In this document: positions 1 through 9,705 of the stretch, piece by piece
Layout of the letters: each line of letters opens with the position of its first letter
How positions within the stretch are numbered: position 1 is the stretch's first letter
IMG/VR virus record: IMGVR_UViG_3300045684_000009
Span: 62,001-126,000 of that record
Origin: a virus
Length of the DNA stretch: 64,000 bases
Reading direction: 5' to 3' (one strand)
Position numbers and translations under genes: made by a program
The notes under the pieces: generated by a model
What the model was told of the DNA's origin: nothing
The model's database searches: none
Seen by the model: only the letters and a program-made list of their open reading frames with translations

Positions 1-2
1 AG

Positions 3-2462
3 TTTAACAAGACGTATGGTGAGATGCAGTCTAACATGACGAATGCTATGTTTTCAGGTGACACACAGACAGCAATAAAATTGTTTAATGAGTTAAATCA
101 ACTACCCAAAAGTAGGAACTTTAGAGTGGCGGGTGAAAATAGTGCGATATTAAATTCCATAACCAACTTTAAACCTGAGTTAAAGACTGGTCAAGCATTC
201 GATACTCAAGGAGCTTTAAGTTTTTCTAAGAAAGCTGAAGATTGGTTAAGACAAGATGATAATAAGTACAGGTCGTTGACTGATTTTATGCGACAAGAAG
301 GAGTTAGTAATTTAGAAGACTTCGTGTATAATGAGAATGAGGCTGTAAAAGAAATAGACACATATATAAAAGCAGATGCTGACTTCGAATATAGACAATT
401 AATGGCTGAGTCCATTGGTGGTAATCCTGCATTAGCTGAATTAAGAGAGAGGTTAGTAGACGGTGGAGACATATCTTCACAAGATTTAGCTAAATTCCTT
501 ATGTCAAATGGAACTACAAAGCAACATATTGCTAACACAATTGGTGGTGGAGAAAAAGGTTTAACTAAATACATCGATCAAAGAAGACAAAACACTACTA
601 TAAATGAAAAACAACTCAACAAAGTCATAGATGTAGCTACAGAACTTAATCCTCAACTATATGAAGTGGAGGTTGATGGTAAGAAGTATGAGGTGAAGTT
701 GGATGCGTTAGGTCGAATAGTAGAAGATAGGGTGGAGACAATAGGTAATATTGAGCAAGCCGAAGCCGAGTTTGGTTTTGACACTCAATTAGCTACTCAG
801 AAAAACGAAGCGGCGGTTCAGTTAGAAAAAGAGAAGACAACTAGAAAAGCTACAAAACAAACATACGAAGCTAATAGAACTTCTTCAAGTAAAAATACAT
901 ATGAAACTATAAATAATTCTGGACTAGTTGATAATGAGCTAGATGCCGATTCAATGTCTAAAGATATGTTGAATGCGTATGAGGATGGGAAAGAGATGGA
1001 TGTATTGTTTGCTGAAATAGTAGAGACATATGAAATAGAGGGCGACGAAGCTAAAAAAGAATTAGCAGACACTATAGAAAAGACTTATAGAAACTATAAA
1101 TCTAATGGTCTTGAGGCGGGTATTAATAAAATAGAACCTATTAAAGAATCAACAAGTACCGACTTTATAAAACCTTCGGGAAATGAGATATTAGATATGG
1201 GTGAATTGTTCCATAAAATTGAAAGCCCTAATAAAGGTTTTGGAGCTACCAATGATGAAACAACAGCTTTAGGTAATTGGCAATTCTTATACACTGACTT
1301 CAGAGACCAAATATCGGCAGCTATAGACGATAGAGGTTTGGAGTGGGAAGGTATACAACTTACAGATGAAGAGGAGGATTACTTCAGAACTAATAACATA
1401 TGGGGTTCGGCTAAACGACGTAAGGCTAATAATCTTACAGAGGATGATAAGAAGAAAGCTGCGGCGTTTTTAAGAAGCCCAGAAGCTCAAAAAGACTTAT
1501 GGGGAAGTAATTACGAAGAATATAAATCAAACTTACCACAATTAAGAGAGTTAGACACTGAAGGTAAATACAGTGATGCTCAACTTATGTATATGTTACA
1601 TCACCAAGGTACATTAAAGTCAGCTAGTGAATTTATCAAAACAGGTAAATCTCCTATAACGGCTGCAGGTAGAAATATAACTAATGAATTAAATAGAGCA
1701 TTATCTAAGATGGCTAAGGTTTCTAGTAATAGTGGTTTTACAGGGTTTATAGATGAGGACGGTATGAGTAGAGGTTCTAGTGATACCGTAACTCCACAAA
1801 CAGAGTTTGATCCTAGCATATATTACGATATAGATTCGAAAACAACTCTTACAGAACCAACCTCTGTTGACCAAGGTTCTACAACAGAACCTGTAGATTC
1901 TACATCTGAAGTTGCACAAAGTCAACCACAATCTCGATTGGAGAAAGTATTAACAGATACTCAAGAAGAAAGAACTCAGGTATTTGGAGAACTGGCTACA
2001 TTAGACACCGAAATAGGTAAATATGAGGAAGTTATAAATACATTACCAGACACCGACGAGTTTGGTAGAGACAACCAAGAGAAAATAGACTTATTAGAAT
2101 CGCGAAGACAAGCAATCAATAAAAAACTATCTAAAGAGAGAGCTTTTGAAAGGCTTAATAAGAAGAATGACGGTGCGTTTACTGAAATGAATGACAGAGA
2201 AGAGGTCGCTAATTTAATCATAGAGAAGATGGGTCAAGTAGGTCCAGGAAAAGAACATGAATTCGATGAAGTAAGGCGAGTGTCAGGTAACGCCAAAGTT
2301 AGAGGTAATTTAAAAGTAAGAATGTCATCAGATGGTGAGACTTATGTAATTACAGCAGGTCAAGGTAGAGTCACAAATCCTAAAACAGGTGGCGAAGTAT
2401 TTAACAAAACAGATCTTGTTGATTATTTAAGAGTGGCGGATGATATTAAATTAAAAAAGTAA
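3..2462 (+). CDS. Internal virion protein with lytic transglycosylase-like domain (5' end outside window)
   Basis: The frame is open from the first base of the window (codons from position 3), so the ATG at 24 is probably internal and the gene starts upstream. At least 812 residues are visible. Around residues 390-430 the segment MGELFHKIES...ALGNWQF resembles the catalytic region of soluble lytic transglycosylases (Glu, then a G-x-Y/W-Q-F motif). Long charged coiled-coil stretches flank it, and a Ser/Thr/Gln-rich linker near residues 595-645 precedes a C-terminal coiled coil. In podophages such proteins are carried in the virion and open peptidoglycan during DNA entry. It sits 7 bases upstream of the giant virion gene. 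One copy of the 20-bp dispersed repeat lies in the linker (1859-1878). The transglycosylase call is from motif shape only. Confidence 0.6.
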   Translation, partial: FNKTYGEMQSNMTNAMFSGDTQTAIKLFNELNQLPKSRNFRVAGENSAILNSITNFKPELKTGQAFDTQGALSFSKKAEDWLRQDDNKYRSLTDFMRQEGVSNLEDFVYNENEAVKEIDTYIKADADFEYRQLMAESIGGNPALAELRERLVDGGDISSQDLAKFLMSNGTTKQHIANTIGGGEKGLTKYIDQRRQNTTINEKQLNKVIDVATELNPQLYEVEVDGKKYEVKLDALGRIVEDRVETIGNIEQAEAEFGFDTQLATQKNEAAVQLEKEKTTRKATKQTYEANRTSSSKNTYETINNSGLVDNELDADSMSKDMLNAYEDGKEMDVLFAEIVETYEIEGDEAKKELADTIEKTYRNYKSNGLEAGINKIEPIKESTSTDFIKPSGNEILDMGELFHKIESPNKGFGATNDETTALGNWQFLYTDFRDQISAAIDDRGLEWEGIQLTDEEEDYFRTNNIWGSAKRRKANNLTEDDKKKAAAFLRSPEAQKDLWGSNYEEYKSNLPQLRELDTEGKYSDAQLMYMLHHQGTLKSASEFIKTGKSPITAAGRNITNELNRALSKMAKVSSNSGFTGFIDEDGMSRGSSDTVTPQTEFDPSIYYDIDSKTTLTEPTSVDQGSTTEPVDSTSEVAQSQPQSRLEKVLTDTQEERTQVFGELATLDTEIGKYEEVINTLPDTDEFGRDNQEKIDLLESRRQAINKKLSKERAFERLNKKNDGAFTEMNDREEVANLIIEKMGQVGPGKEHEFDEVRRVSGNAKVRGNLKVRMSSDGETYVITAGQGRVTNPKTGGEVFNKTDLVDYLRVADDIKLKK
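1859..1878 (-). repeat. Dispersed palindromic repeat copy 1
   Basis: In consensus orientation AACCTTGGTCAACAGAGGTT on the minus strand. In coding sequence of the transglycosylase-like gene (encodes SVDQGS). Identical to copy 11. Confidence 0.85.
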
Positions 2463-2469
2463 GTAAGTA

Positions 2470-5400
2470 ATGAACGAAGAATTATTACAATTAATATACG
2501 ACAATGAAGGTTTTGAAGATAGAGGTGTCAGCTTTGATAAGTTTAAAACTGACATGTCTAACCCTGAACTACAATCTTTAATATTTGAGAAAGCTGGTTT
2601 TGAAGATAGAGGTATAAGCTTTGATAAGTTCCAACAAGACTTAGGAATGTCTCAACCTCAACCAACACAAATTGCAGAACCTAAAAAGGAACTCACAGCA
2701 AAGGAGAGAATGAGAGCGTTGGTCAACCAAGGTTCTGAAACAGAAGTAGAGGGTGAAAAGGATATAAACAATCCTTTAAAATCTTTTGGTAAGAGTTTTT
2801 ATAATTCAGCAGTGTCGTTACCTTCTCAAGTTATAGATGGTATAGATATACTTAGTAATCAAGGAGCGATGGGTATTATAAAAGGGGCTAAGGTTTTGGC
2901 AGACGTGATAGGTGCAGAAGATACTTCTGAATTCTTAGAAGAGTCTATAGGTCGTGGTGAAACAATGAAACAAGTTACGTTAGATAGAATGCTCGAAAGT
3001 GCGAACAAGCGATCAGAAGCTAACGAAGGGCTTACTAAATCTATTAGAGACGTGTTTGATGACGACCCTTTAATAGATAACATCATAGATGGAGTGAATT
3101 TAGTGGCGGGTTTTGCAGGAGATGCTTTACCTACGATAGCAGCAAGTGTTCTATCATATGGTACAACGGGTTTTGCTCAAATGACTACAGAAGGTTACAC
3201 TAGTGCTGTGATGGCTAAAGCAGAGGTGTTAGGTATAACCCCCGAAGAAGTTATAGATCAAGGTTTAGATCAAGACGCTTTAATAATCTCTATGGCTGCA
3301 GCAGGTGCTGCGTTAGAATTCTTAGGTGCTAAAGGTGTGGCGAAACAAGCTATGAGTAATTTATCTAAGAAGAGTTTCACAAACGAAATTAGAAAAAGAG
3401 GAAAAGGATTCCTTAAGAGTCCTGTTAACATAGAGGGTGTCACGGAAGCAGCTCAAAACTTATTAACATCTATATCTACAGCAGCAGAGTCAGGTCAAGA
3501 ACTAGACGAAAACTATTTTAGAGAATTAGGTATAGACTCTGTAGATGCGTATATTGGTGGTGCATCAGGTGCGGCAGGTGCTAACGTTATAACTAGTCAA
3601 TTAGGAAAGTTAAATCAGAAGTTGTTTAAACAAGGTACTACTGCACAAGCTGTATCAGAAGCTGCTCCTAATTTATCACAAAAAGACCAAGATAAAATAA
3701 TAGATTTACAAACAGAGTTAGAAACGTTAGAAGATAACGACACTGAAGCTGGAAAACTACGTAAAGCTGAATTAAAGAATGAAATCAAAAGTATACAATT
3801 TCCTGAAGAAGATACTACTAAGCAGACTGAGAAGTCGGATGCGGTGGTAAAAGACAAACCTAAGAAAAAGACAGATACCAAGACGAAGATACCAGACTTA
3901 ACTGATGACCAATATAACACATTTGTAGATACAGGTGATGCCTCACAAGATATAGTAGACGGTATCGCTGCAAAGATTGCAGATGATGCTCCACTCACAG
4001 ACCGTGAGAGAGCCGTACAACAAGCTAAAGGTGTAAACATAGAAGAAGCTCTCCAAGCTGTAAAAGACCGAGACGTAGCTTCTGATGACCTCTCAACGCC
4101 TGTTGTAGAGCCAATTGAAACATCTGAGGCGGGATTAAAGGTTCAATTTAAGAAATTCTTCTCTTCTAGAGCGAAAGGTAAAGAGAAATCAGGTATTAAA
4201 AGCGAACAAGACGTTGAAAACAACGCTTCTTTTGCAGCTACAATACTTAGAGCTGTAGCTGAAACTAGAGCAAAGCAATTAGGTATCACTCCTGAAGAGT
4301 ATATATCTAATACATTTAGCGGTGGAATAGGAAAGATGAAAACATCAGACATCGATGAGGCTCAATCTAAAAAGCAAAGTGATGACGACATAATTACGTT
4401 CACTAAACCTTTAAATGGTGAGTTATATTCTAAGAGTAAAGAGTCTGAGTTTGAACAAGTACCTGTAAAGTTAGGTGACATAGGTGTTGAACAAACATCG
4501 TCACCCGATGACGGGGGTAGGTCCACGTATACTATAAAAGCAAAAGACCAAGAACTAGGTACAATAGAAGTGTTAGAAGATGGTGACACTGTTAGAATAG
4601 ATTTATCTAATCTGTTAGGTACAGTATATGGTAAAGGTGATAATGTAATAAACCTCGCCAACACACTAGCTAAGGCGGCGAAACACACTAAACTAAAATT
4701 AGATAAACTAGGTAACACATTAACTACTGTAACTGCAGACACTTGGGTGACTGGTAATCTAAATTCAGGAAAAGGTATAGGTAAGAAAGCGTATATCGAT
4801 TTAGGTAACAAGTTAGCACTAGAAGGTGTAACCTTACAGTCAGATAGAGAGGGTAGTAGAAGCGACGCTGCTAACGCTATGTGGAACAACCTCGTTAAAG
4901 ACGGTAAGGCTGAATTGATTGATGATACTTATAATACACCCGACGGTGTAAAGAAAACAAATAGATATCAATTCATACCAGATGATGGTGGTATTAATAA
5001 CATACAAGATGCGGTAGAGTACTTAGATAGAAGAATACCTGAATTAGAGAAGCAAGGTGCTAACAAGTCGCGAATAGCTAGATTGAAGGAGTATAGAAAT
5101 GCTTTAGATAAGGATTCTAAGTTCCAAAACGACAACTCAATAAATAGAGGTGCGGTTGTAACTTTGGCTAATATGGATTTGTTAATAACGTCATTAGAAC
5201 AACCTAATGCTTTTACAGCTATCCACGAATTCTTTCATGGGTTTATGAAGGATGCTACACCTGCTGAAAAGCAATTATTCGTAGATGAATATAATAAATC
5301 GTTTAAACCTACGGATAAAAGAGAGTTAGCTAAAAGCTTTAAGAACAGAGATGTTGAAGAATTTGGAGCTAGAATGTTTGAGAAATACATCGGTAACGGT

Positions 5401-8400
5401 AGAGTTGTTGATGGTAGATTGAATGCAGAAAAGAAAGCTAGATTCCAACAAATATTTGATGCATTCTCTGAATGGATGGGTGATGTATACAATCGTATTA
5501 TAACGTACACAAATAAAAAAGGACAAACTGCGGAGGTAAAAGTATCTCGTGAAGTTAAAGACTTATTTGATAATCTTTTAAATATAAAAACAAATGTCAA
5601 AATCAAAAATGACCAAAAACCCAAAAGGAGCAACAATGACCAAAGGGTTCGGGAAACGCAAGAAGAAGATGATGGGCAAATCTCCGAAGATGAGATAGTA
5701 AATGATGGGGATCGAGTAAGATCCCCCACTCAAAAGACTATAAACAATGCAGATGCCCCTACTCAAAGTGATGAGGAGTTCTTAAAAAACTTAGATGAAG
5801 TGTATCACTCTGATAAGTCTATAAATAGAGAGATAAACTCCACCATAAAGTCGATGGGTTCTGCGGGGTTCACCAATATTGAATCTTTATCTTTTTCGAA
5901 TGCTTTAAAAGAAGCAGCCAAAGCTGGTAGAATAAGCCCTGACGGTTCTAAAGAGCGTCAGATAGCTCATGATGTGTTAGATGGTGCAGGTGTAGATGAG
6001 TTTGATGAAATCGCTTTACAATTTGCTCTAGCTAATACTCAGAGAAAATTAGTAGAATATATAGGTGAGGCACAGTCGTTACCAGATGTTAACGCTGAAT
6101 TATCTCAAAAGATATTAAGTACCAGACAAGATTTAGATATATTTAATTTAGCCTTACATAGAAGTGGTCAAATTGGTGGTAGAGTTCTTAGAATGCGTCA
6201 GGTTTTATTAAACGATCTTAACAGTTTGGGGTCTATGATTTCTAAGATTGAGTCATCTTCTATACCTGTGAATCAGAAGAAAGCATTGAGAGATTTAGCT
6301 AACAAAATCGATCAAAATTCTAAAGACATTCAACAAAAAGTGTCAGATTCTACAGATACAATTAGGTCCAAAGCTAAATCTGAAACAGGTAAGTTTATTA
6401 AAGAAAATAAGAAGTCATCAAAAAGAGCTAACAAAGACGCTAGAACCAACTTTAAAGATAAGTTTTCTAAAAAGAACGATAAGAAGGGAAAAGGAGATGT
6501 TAAGTTTTCGCAAGATGGTTATGACAATGGTTCTTCGTCAATTGTCGAGTATGCAAAGTATTTAATCAAAAGAGATTTAAAACTTACAGACTTGAATAAA
6601 TTAGCAATAGGTAAATCTATAGATATAGGTAAAGATGATTTTAAAAAGGTGGAAAGTAATAAATTCATAGATTCTGAAGGTTCTGAATTTAGTACTAAAC
6701 AGTTGGCTAATAAGATTAAAAACTATAATAAAAAAATAGAGACTATTGAAGGTGTGGTGGACGAGATATTACAAACATACAACCAACTACCTAATAAAAA
6801 TCCTAACTTCATAGTAACAAGAGACGATATACTTCTTAGTATGTCTAACGGGATTAATCAGAACATACTTAAATCTAGAGAAAGGCTTACCAAGGATTTA
6901 ATTGAATTAAGAAAGATAAACTTACAACTCACTAAACTTAAGAATAGTGTGGAGGGCGTGGTTACTCAAGCTAAGGCTAAAAAGATAATAGACTATTCTA
7001 AACCTTTATCTGATCTTAAAGCTGCAGTGAAAGCTATCAACAGTGTATACACTAATAAAGACAAGTTGTTTTCAATGTCTGAAGATGAAAAAGGTAGGGT
7101 TGCTGAAATGACAGCAGAAATATCTAGGCTATATTCTGCAATATTTATGAACGATGGTGCGGGTATAACAGATGACCAAGTCAAACAACTAATGAGTATA
7201 GCTAATAATCTAAATCACGACAAGAAGATTGATAGATTAACTAAAAAGAGAGATAGCTTACTTGATGGTAGTTACACACCACCAAAACAAAGAACTAAGA
7301 AACGAGTAGAAGACGACGATATAGCGCAACTTATCGATCAAAACATCGAATTGAGGGGTGAATTTATGGACAAACTTAGGAGAGCAGAAGTTTATTATTC
7401 AATACTTGTTGAAGAGATAAAGGCTGTAGATCCTGATAACCCTACTGAAGCTGAAATTAAGAAGGCTAACTGGGTGTGGGATAAGAAGATTCTATTTAAC
7501 TTTAGGAACTGGTTTGAAGGTTTTAGAACTTATAAGTTGGGTCTCGATTTCTCATTTGGGTTTATGCAAGGTGGTCCTATGATTTTTAAAACTTTAGCTG
7601 AGAATACTGCAGGTAGAGGTGTAGATATAGTCACAGGTCGAGATAGGTTTACTACTAGAGGTAGTTTGAACTATGAAGGGTTGAAAGATGCGTTACATAA
7701 AGCTGTATCAATTGGGTTGAAAGCAGGTTCTGATAGAAACTTAGATGCTGCTGTGGATGATTACAAATCTCTTATGACTCTATCTTCAAATAGATTAGGT
7801 AAAGCTATGGGTGTTAAAATGGAGAAACCTGGACATAGTAACGATGATATGTTTAAAGGTAGGACTGCAGCAGACTTTATAAGTGACACGCCTGTATTAA
7901 AATTCATGAAAGTTATAGCATCAACGTTTGAGAATTTCTCAGAGGCTAGTTATACTGTATTTATTAACAGACTTGCGGCCACCCAATGGAACACATTTCT
8001 TAAAGTAAATGAAAATGCGTCTGTTGAGGAAATGAAGGAATACGCAAAAGTTATAAATAACAATGTAGGAAGGTCTAATCTTAAAGTTACTGGTCCTATG
8101 AGTGATATAATATTAGCTCCTCGATTTTACACATCTAGGATTCACATGTTAGCAGAACCATTTAAGGTGTTAGGTAGAGGTATAAAAAAGAAGGGTAAAT
8201 TAAATCTTGCAGATAAAGAAAGACTTAGAGATTTAACATCTACTGTTACAGGTTATACAGCGTTGATAGCGTTGATGGCAATGGGTGGATGGGATTATGA
8301 AGAAGACCCAAGAGCTAAAGGGTTTGCTAAATTCAAAAAAGGAGATGAAACTATAGATTTTACTGCTGGAATGGGTAAGTGGGCAGATGTAGCTGTTAAG

Positions 8401-9111
8401 TCTTTGGCTTTTACAGATTCAATATCTGGTGTTGAGGCTTTTAGTAAGTTGTTTGGTGAGAGACTAAAATCAGAAGAGTTCAATAAATTTACAGACGCAC
8501 CTTTGACATTAGGTCTTAGAAAGATAGGAACATCGCTTAACGTACCATTTTTATGGTTAAACTCGTTAATGACAAATGAAAACGTAATTGGTCAAAACTT
8601 AGGAGTAGAGTGGTATCAGAGATTACCTAACACTATAGTTGCTGCAATATCTCCTATTGTTTTTCAAGACTTTATTACAGATGCTATTAATCAACCTTTA
8701 GATGAGAAATATCCATCCCCATTTTGGGCGAAAGAATATAGTAATACTTTATCTATCTTAGGTATAGGTCATATAGATTATGAAAATAACTTAAAACATA
8801 TACATGTTATAAAACATTTAGATAAGTTAGAAATATCACCCGATAGGTCTATTGACAGAAGTGTTGTTACTAAAAGAATACCCGAAGTAGATAAGGCTAG
8901 TTTTAGAAACGAAGCTATTATAGACAACGCTAAAGCTGAAATAAAACACGCAGTTGGTAGTAGAATATTGGCGGACTTAAATAAAGGTAAAAACCCAAGT
9001 AAAGAAGTTATAGCTAAATATACAAAAGATGAGGCAACTAGAATTCTAAGAATATATTCAAAACACTACGGTCTTAAGTTCAACTCATCAGGTAAAGCTA
9101 AGAAGAAGTAA
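2470..9111 (+). CDS. Giant polyvalent virion protein (2213 aa) with HExxH metallopeptidase motif
   Basis: 2213 residues. The N terminus has two near-identical repeats of about 34 residues (GFEDRGVSFDKF / GFEDRGISFDKF). These are followed by a Gly/Ala-rich, partly hydrophobic region (about 190-380), a long acidic/basic linker, and a zinc-protease-like motif HEFFHG near residue 918 with a downstream EEFGARMFEKY that could supply the third ligand. The C-terminal ~530 residues resemble the region often found at the end of phage polyvalent proteins (LPD38-like, from memory). Such proteins are packaged and may be injected. An unusual low-complexity, GC-richer linker at about residues 1040-1090 contains an overprinted reading frame and a hairpin (reported separately). 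One dispersed repeat copy lies at 2715-2734. The function of most of the chain is unknown. Confidence 0.6.
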   Translation: MNEELLQLIYDNEGFEDRGVSFDKFKTDMSNPELQSLIFEKAGFEDRGISFDKFQQDLGMSQPQPTQIAEPKKELTAKERMRALVNQGSETEVEGEKDINNPLKSFGKSFYNSAVSLPSQVIDGIDILSNQGAMGIIKGAKVLADVIGAEDTSEFLEESIGRGETMKQVTLDRMLESANKRSEANEGLTKSIRDVFDDDPLIDNIIDGVNLVAGFAGDALPTIAASVLSYGTTGFAQMTTEGYTSAVMAKAEVLGITPEEVIDQGLDQDALIISMAAAGAALEFLGAKGVAKQAMSNLSKKSFTNEIRKRGKGFLKSPVNIEGVTEAAQNLLTSISTAAESGQELDENYFRELGIDSVDAYIGGASGAAGANVITSQLGKLNQKLFKQGTTAQAVSEAAPNLSQKDQDKIIDLQTELETLEDNDTEAGKLRKAELKNEIKSIQFPEEDTTKQTEKSDAVVKDKPKKKTDTKTKIPDLTDDQYNTFVDTGDASQDIVDGIAAKIADDAPLTDRERAVQQAKGVNIEEALQAVKDRDVASDDLSTPVVEPIETSEAGLKVQFKKFFSSRAKGKEKSGIKSEQDVENNASFAATILRAVAETRAKQLGITPEEYISNTFSGGIGKMKTSDIDEAQSKKQSDDDIITFTKPLNGELYSKSKESEFEQVPVKLGDIGVEQTSSPDDGGRSTYTIKAKDQELGTIEVLEDGDTVRIDLSNLLGTVYGKGDNVINLANTLAKAAKHTKLKLDKLGNTLTTVTADTWVTGNLNSGKGIGKKAYIDLGNKLALEGVTLQSDREGSRSDAANAMWNNLVKDGKAELIDDTYNTPDGVKKTNRYQFIPDDGGINNIQDAVEYLDRRIPELEKQGANKSRIARLKEYRNALDKDSKFQNDNSINRGAVVTLANMDLLITSLEQPNAFTAIHEFFHGFMKDATPAEKQLFVDEYNKSFKPTDKRELAKSFKNRDVEEFGARMFEKYIGNGRVVDGRLNAEKKARFQQIFDAFSEWMGDVYNRIITYTNKKGQTAEVKVSREVKDLFDNLLNIKTNVKIKNDQKPKRSNNDQRVRETQEEDDGQISEDEIVNDGDRVRSPTQKTINNADAPTQSDEEFLKNLDEVYHSDKSINREINSTIKSMGSAGFTNIESLSFSNALKEAAKAGRISPDGSKERQIAHDVLDGAGVDEFDEIALQFALANTQRKLVEYIGEAQSLPDVNAELSQKILSTRQDLDIFNLALHRSGQIGGRVLRMRQVLLNDLNSLGSMISKIESSSIPVNQKKALRDLANKIDQNSKDIQQKVSDSTDTIRSKAKSETGKFIKENKKSSKRANKDARTNFKDKFSKKNDKKGKGDVKFSQDGYDNGSSSIVEYAKYLIKRDLKLTDLNKLAIGKSIDIGKDDFKKVESNKFIDSEGSEFSTKQLANKIKNYNKKIETIEGVVDEILQTYNQLPNKNPNFIVTRDDILLSMSNGINQNILKSRERLTKDLIELRKINLQLTKLKNSVEGVVTQAKAKKIIDYSKPLSDLKAAVKAINSVYTNKDKLFSMSEDEKGRVAEMTAEISRLYSAIFMNDGAGITDDQVKQLMSIANNLNHDKKIDRLTKKRDSLLDGSYTPPKQRTKKRVEDDDIAQLIDQNIELRGEFMDKLRRAEVYYSILVEEIKAVDPDNPTEAEIKKANWVWDKKILFNFRNWFEGFRTYKLGLDFSFGFMQGGPMIFKTLAENTAGRGVDIVTGRDRFTTRGSLNYEGLKDALHKAVSIGLKAGSDRNLDAAVDDYKSLMTLSSNRLGKAMGVKMEKPGHSNDDMFKGRTAADFISDTPVLKFMKVIASTFENFSEASYTVFINRLAATQWNTFLKVNENASVEEMKEYAKVINNNVGRSNLKVTGPMSDIILAPRFYTSRIHMLAEPFKVLGRGIKKKGKLNLADKERLRDLTSTVTGYTALIALMAMGGWDYEEDPRAKGFAKFKKGDETIDFTAGMGKWADVAVKSLAFTDSISGVEAFSKLFGERLKSEEFNKFTDAPLTLGLRKIGTSLNVPFLWLNSLMTNENVIGQNLGVEWYQRLPNTIVAAISPIVFQDFITDAINQPLDEKYPSPFWAKEYSNTLSILGIGHIDYENNLKHIHVIKHLDKLEISPDRSIDRSVVTKRIPEVDKASFRNEAIIDNAKAEIKHAVGSRILADLNKGKNPSKEVIAKYTKDEATRILRIYSKHYGLKFNSSGKAKKK
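2715..2734 (+). repeat. Dispersed palindromic repeat copy 2 (divergent)
   Basis: AGCGTTGGTCAACCAAGGTT on the plus strand, about 4 mismatches from consensus, in the giant virion gene (encodes VNQGS). Confidence 0.65.
5594..5698 (+). other. Overprinted small basic ORF inside the giant virion gene
   Basis: In a frame different from the host gene, an ATG at 5594 (further ATGs at 5609 and 5636) opens a 34-codon frame ending TAG-TAA. The encoded peptide is extremely basic (run GKRKKKMMGKSPKM). An AGGAG sequence lies 6 bases before the third ATG. A perfect 7-bp hairpin follows at 5707-5726. It lies exactly over the low-complexity linker of the giant protein. No evidence of expression; it may be a chance frame created by a compositionally odd insert. 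Confidence 0.2.
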
Positions 9112-9116
9112 TAAAA

Positions 9117-9150
9117 ATAACCCCTCCAACACTTTTGTCAGAGGGGTTAT
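9117..9150. terminator. Bidirectional terminator between convergent genes
   Basis: A perfect 10-bp stem ATAACCCCTC/GAGGGGTTAT closes a 14-base loop. Read on the minus strand it is followed by a T-rich tract (TTTTATTA). It lies between the stop of the giant plus-strand gene (9111) and the stop of the last gene of the leftward operon (9173), as expected for a shared terminator. Confidence 0.85.
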
Positions 9151-9172
9151 ACGAAATGCTAGTAACTTGTTC

Positions 9173-9427
9173 TTAATTATCGTTTATATCGTCTAGTAAA
9201 TCTTTAATAGCAACGTCTGAGTTGAAATTGTTTATTAAAGGTTCTACAGTTTCATTGAATACTTTATCAATGTCATCTAATAAAGTAAACAACATTATAT
9301 CATCTGTTGTTGGTTTTTTATTCGAACTCTGTATAGACATATTAATACCGAACGCTATTTTGTGCGTGGTCATAAGGGTACTCAATATTTCTATATTTTT
9401 CAATAACATATCTTTTTTGTCATCCAT
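9173..9427 (-). CDS. Hypothetical protein, 84 aa
   Basis: Not recognised. A short, mostly alpha-helical, acidic protein (ends DLLDDINDN) with a KNIEIL...LLDDIDKVF helix pattern. It is the last gene of the leftward operon, 2 bases after the 9430 gene and just before the terminator hairpin. Confidence 0.6.
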   Translation of the reverse strand: MDDKKDMLLKNIEILSTLMTTHKIAFGINMSIQSSNKKPTTDDIMLFTLLDDIDKVFNETVEPLINNFNSDVAIKDLLDDINDN

Positions 9428-9429
9428 AT

Positions 9430-9705
9430 TTACTTAGATTTATAAGCTACAACCTTCTTACTATCATCACCACCTGTGATAAATATGTTAAAGGTTTGAG
9501 AACTAGTTGTAATAACTTCAATATCGAAGTCTTTAATTAGATTATTGATTAAGGCGTCTATATAAAACAACCCACCATAATCAGTTGTCAATCTTAACGC
9601 TGCATGCATTAAGTTTATTGGTGGTGGCGATTTACCTTTATAAATGAAATAATCATTCATAGTAGTTATATCTACATTACCATACTTAGTCGGTGGATGT
9701 TGCAT
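9430..9705 (-). CDS. Hypothetical protein, about 91 aa
   Basis: Not recognised. It overlaps the 3' end of recA. The first available ATG (9744) would overlap recA by 59 bases, so the ATG at 9705 (MQHPPTKYG) or the one at 9660 (MNDYFIYKG) is more likely. The protein is a mixed alpha/beta fold with a Lys-rich end. Its position directly after recA and before the operon terminator suggests co-transcription with recombination genes, but nothing in the chain shows a function. Confidence 0.5.
   Translation of the reverse strand: MQHPPTKYGNVDITTMNDYFIYKGKSPPPINLMHAALRLTTDYGGLFYIDALINNLIKDFDIEVITTSSQTFNIFITGGDDSKKVVAYKSK

Noticed and set aside
3615-4040. 141-codon minus-strand frame inside the giant virion gene
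   Set aside because: Antisense to a well-supported gene, Ser/Val/Leu-rich as is usual for antisense shadows of acidic proteins.
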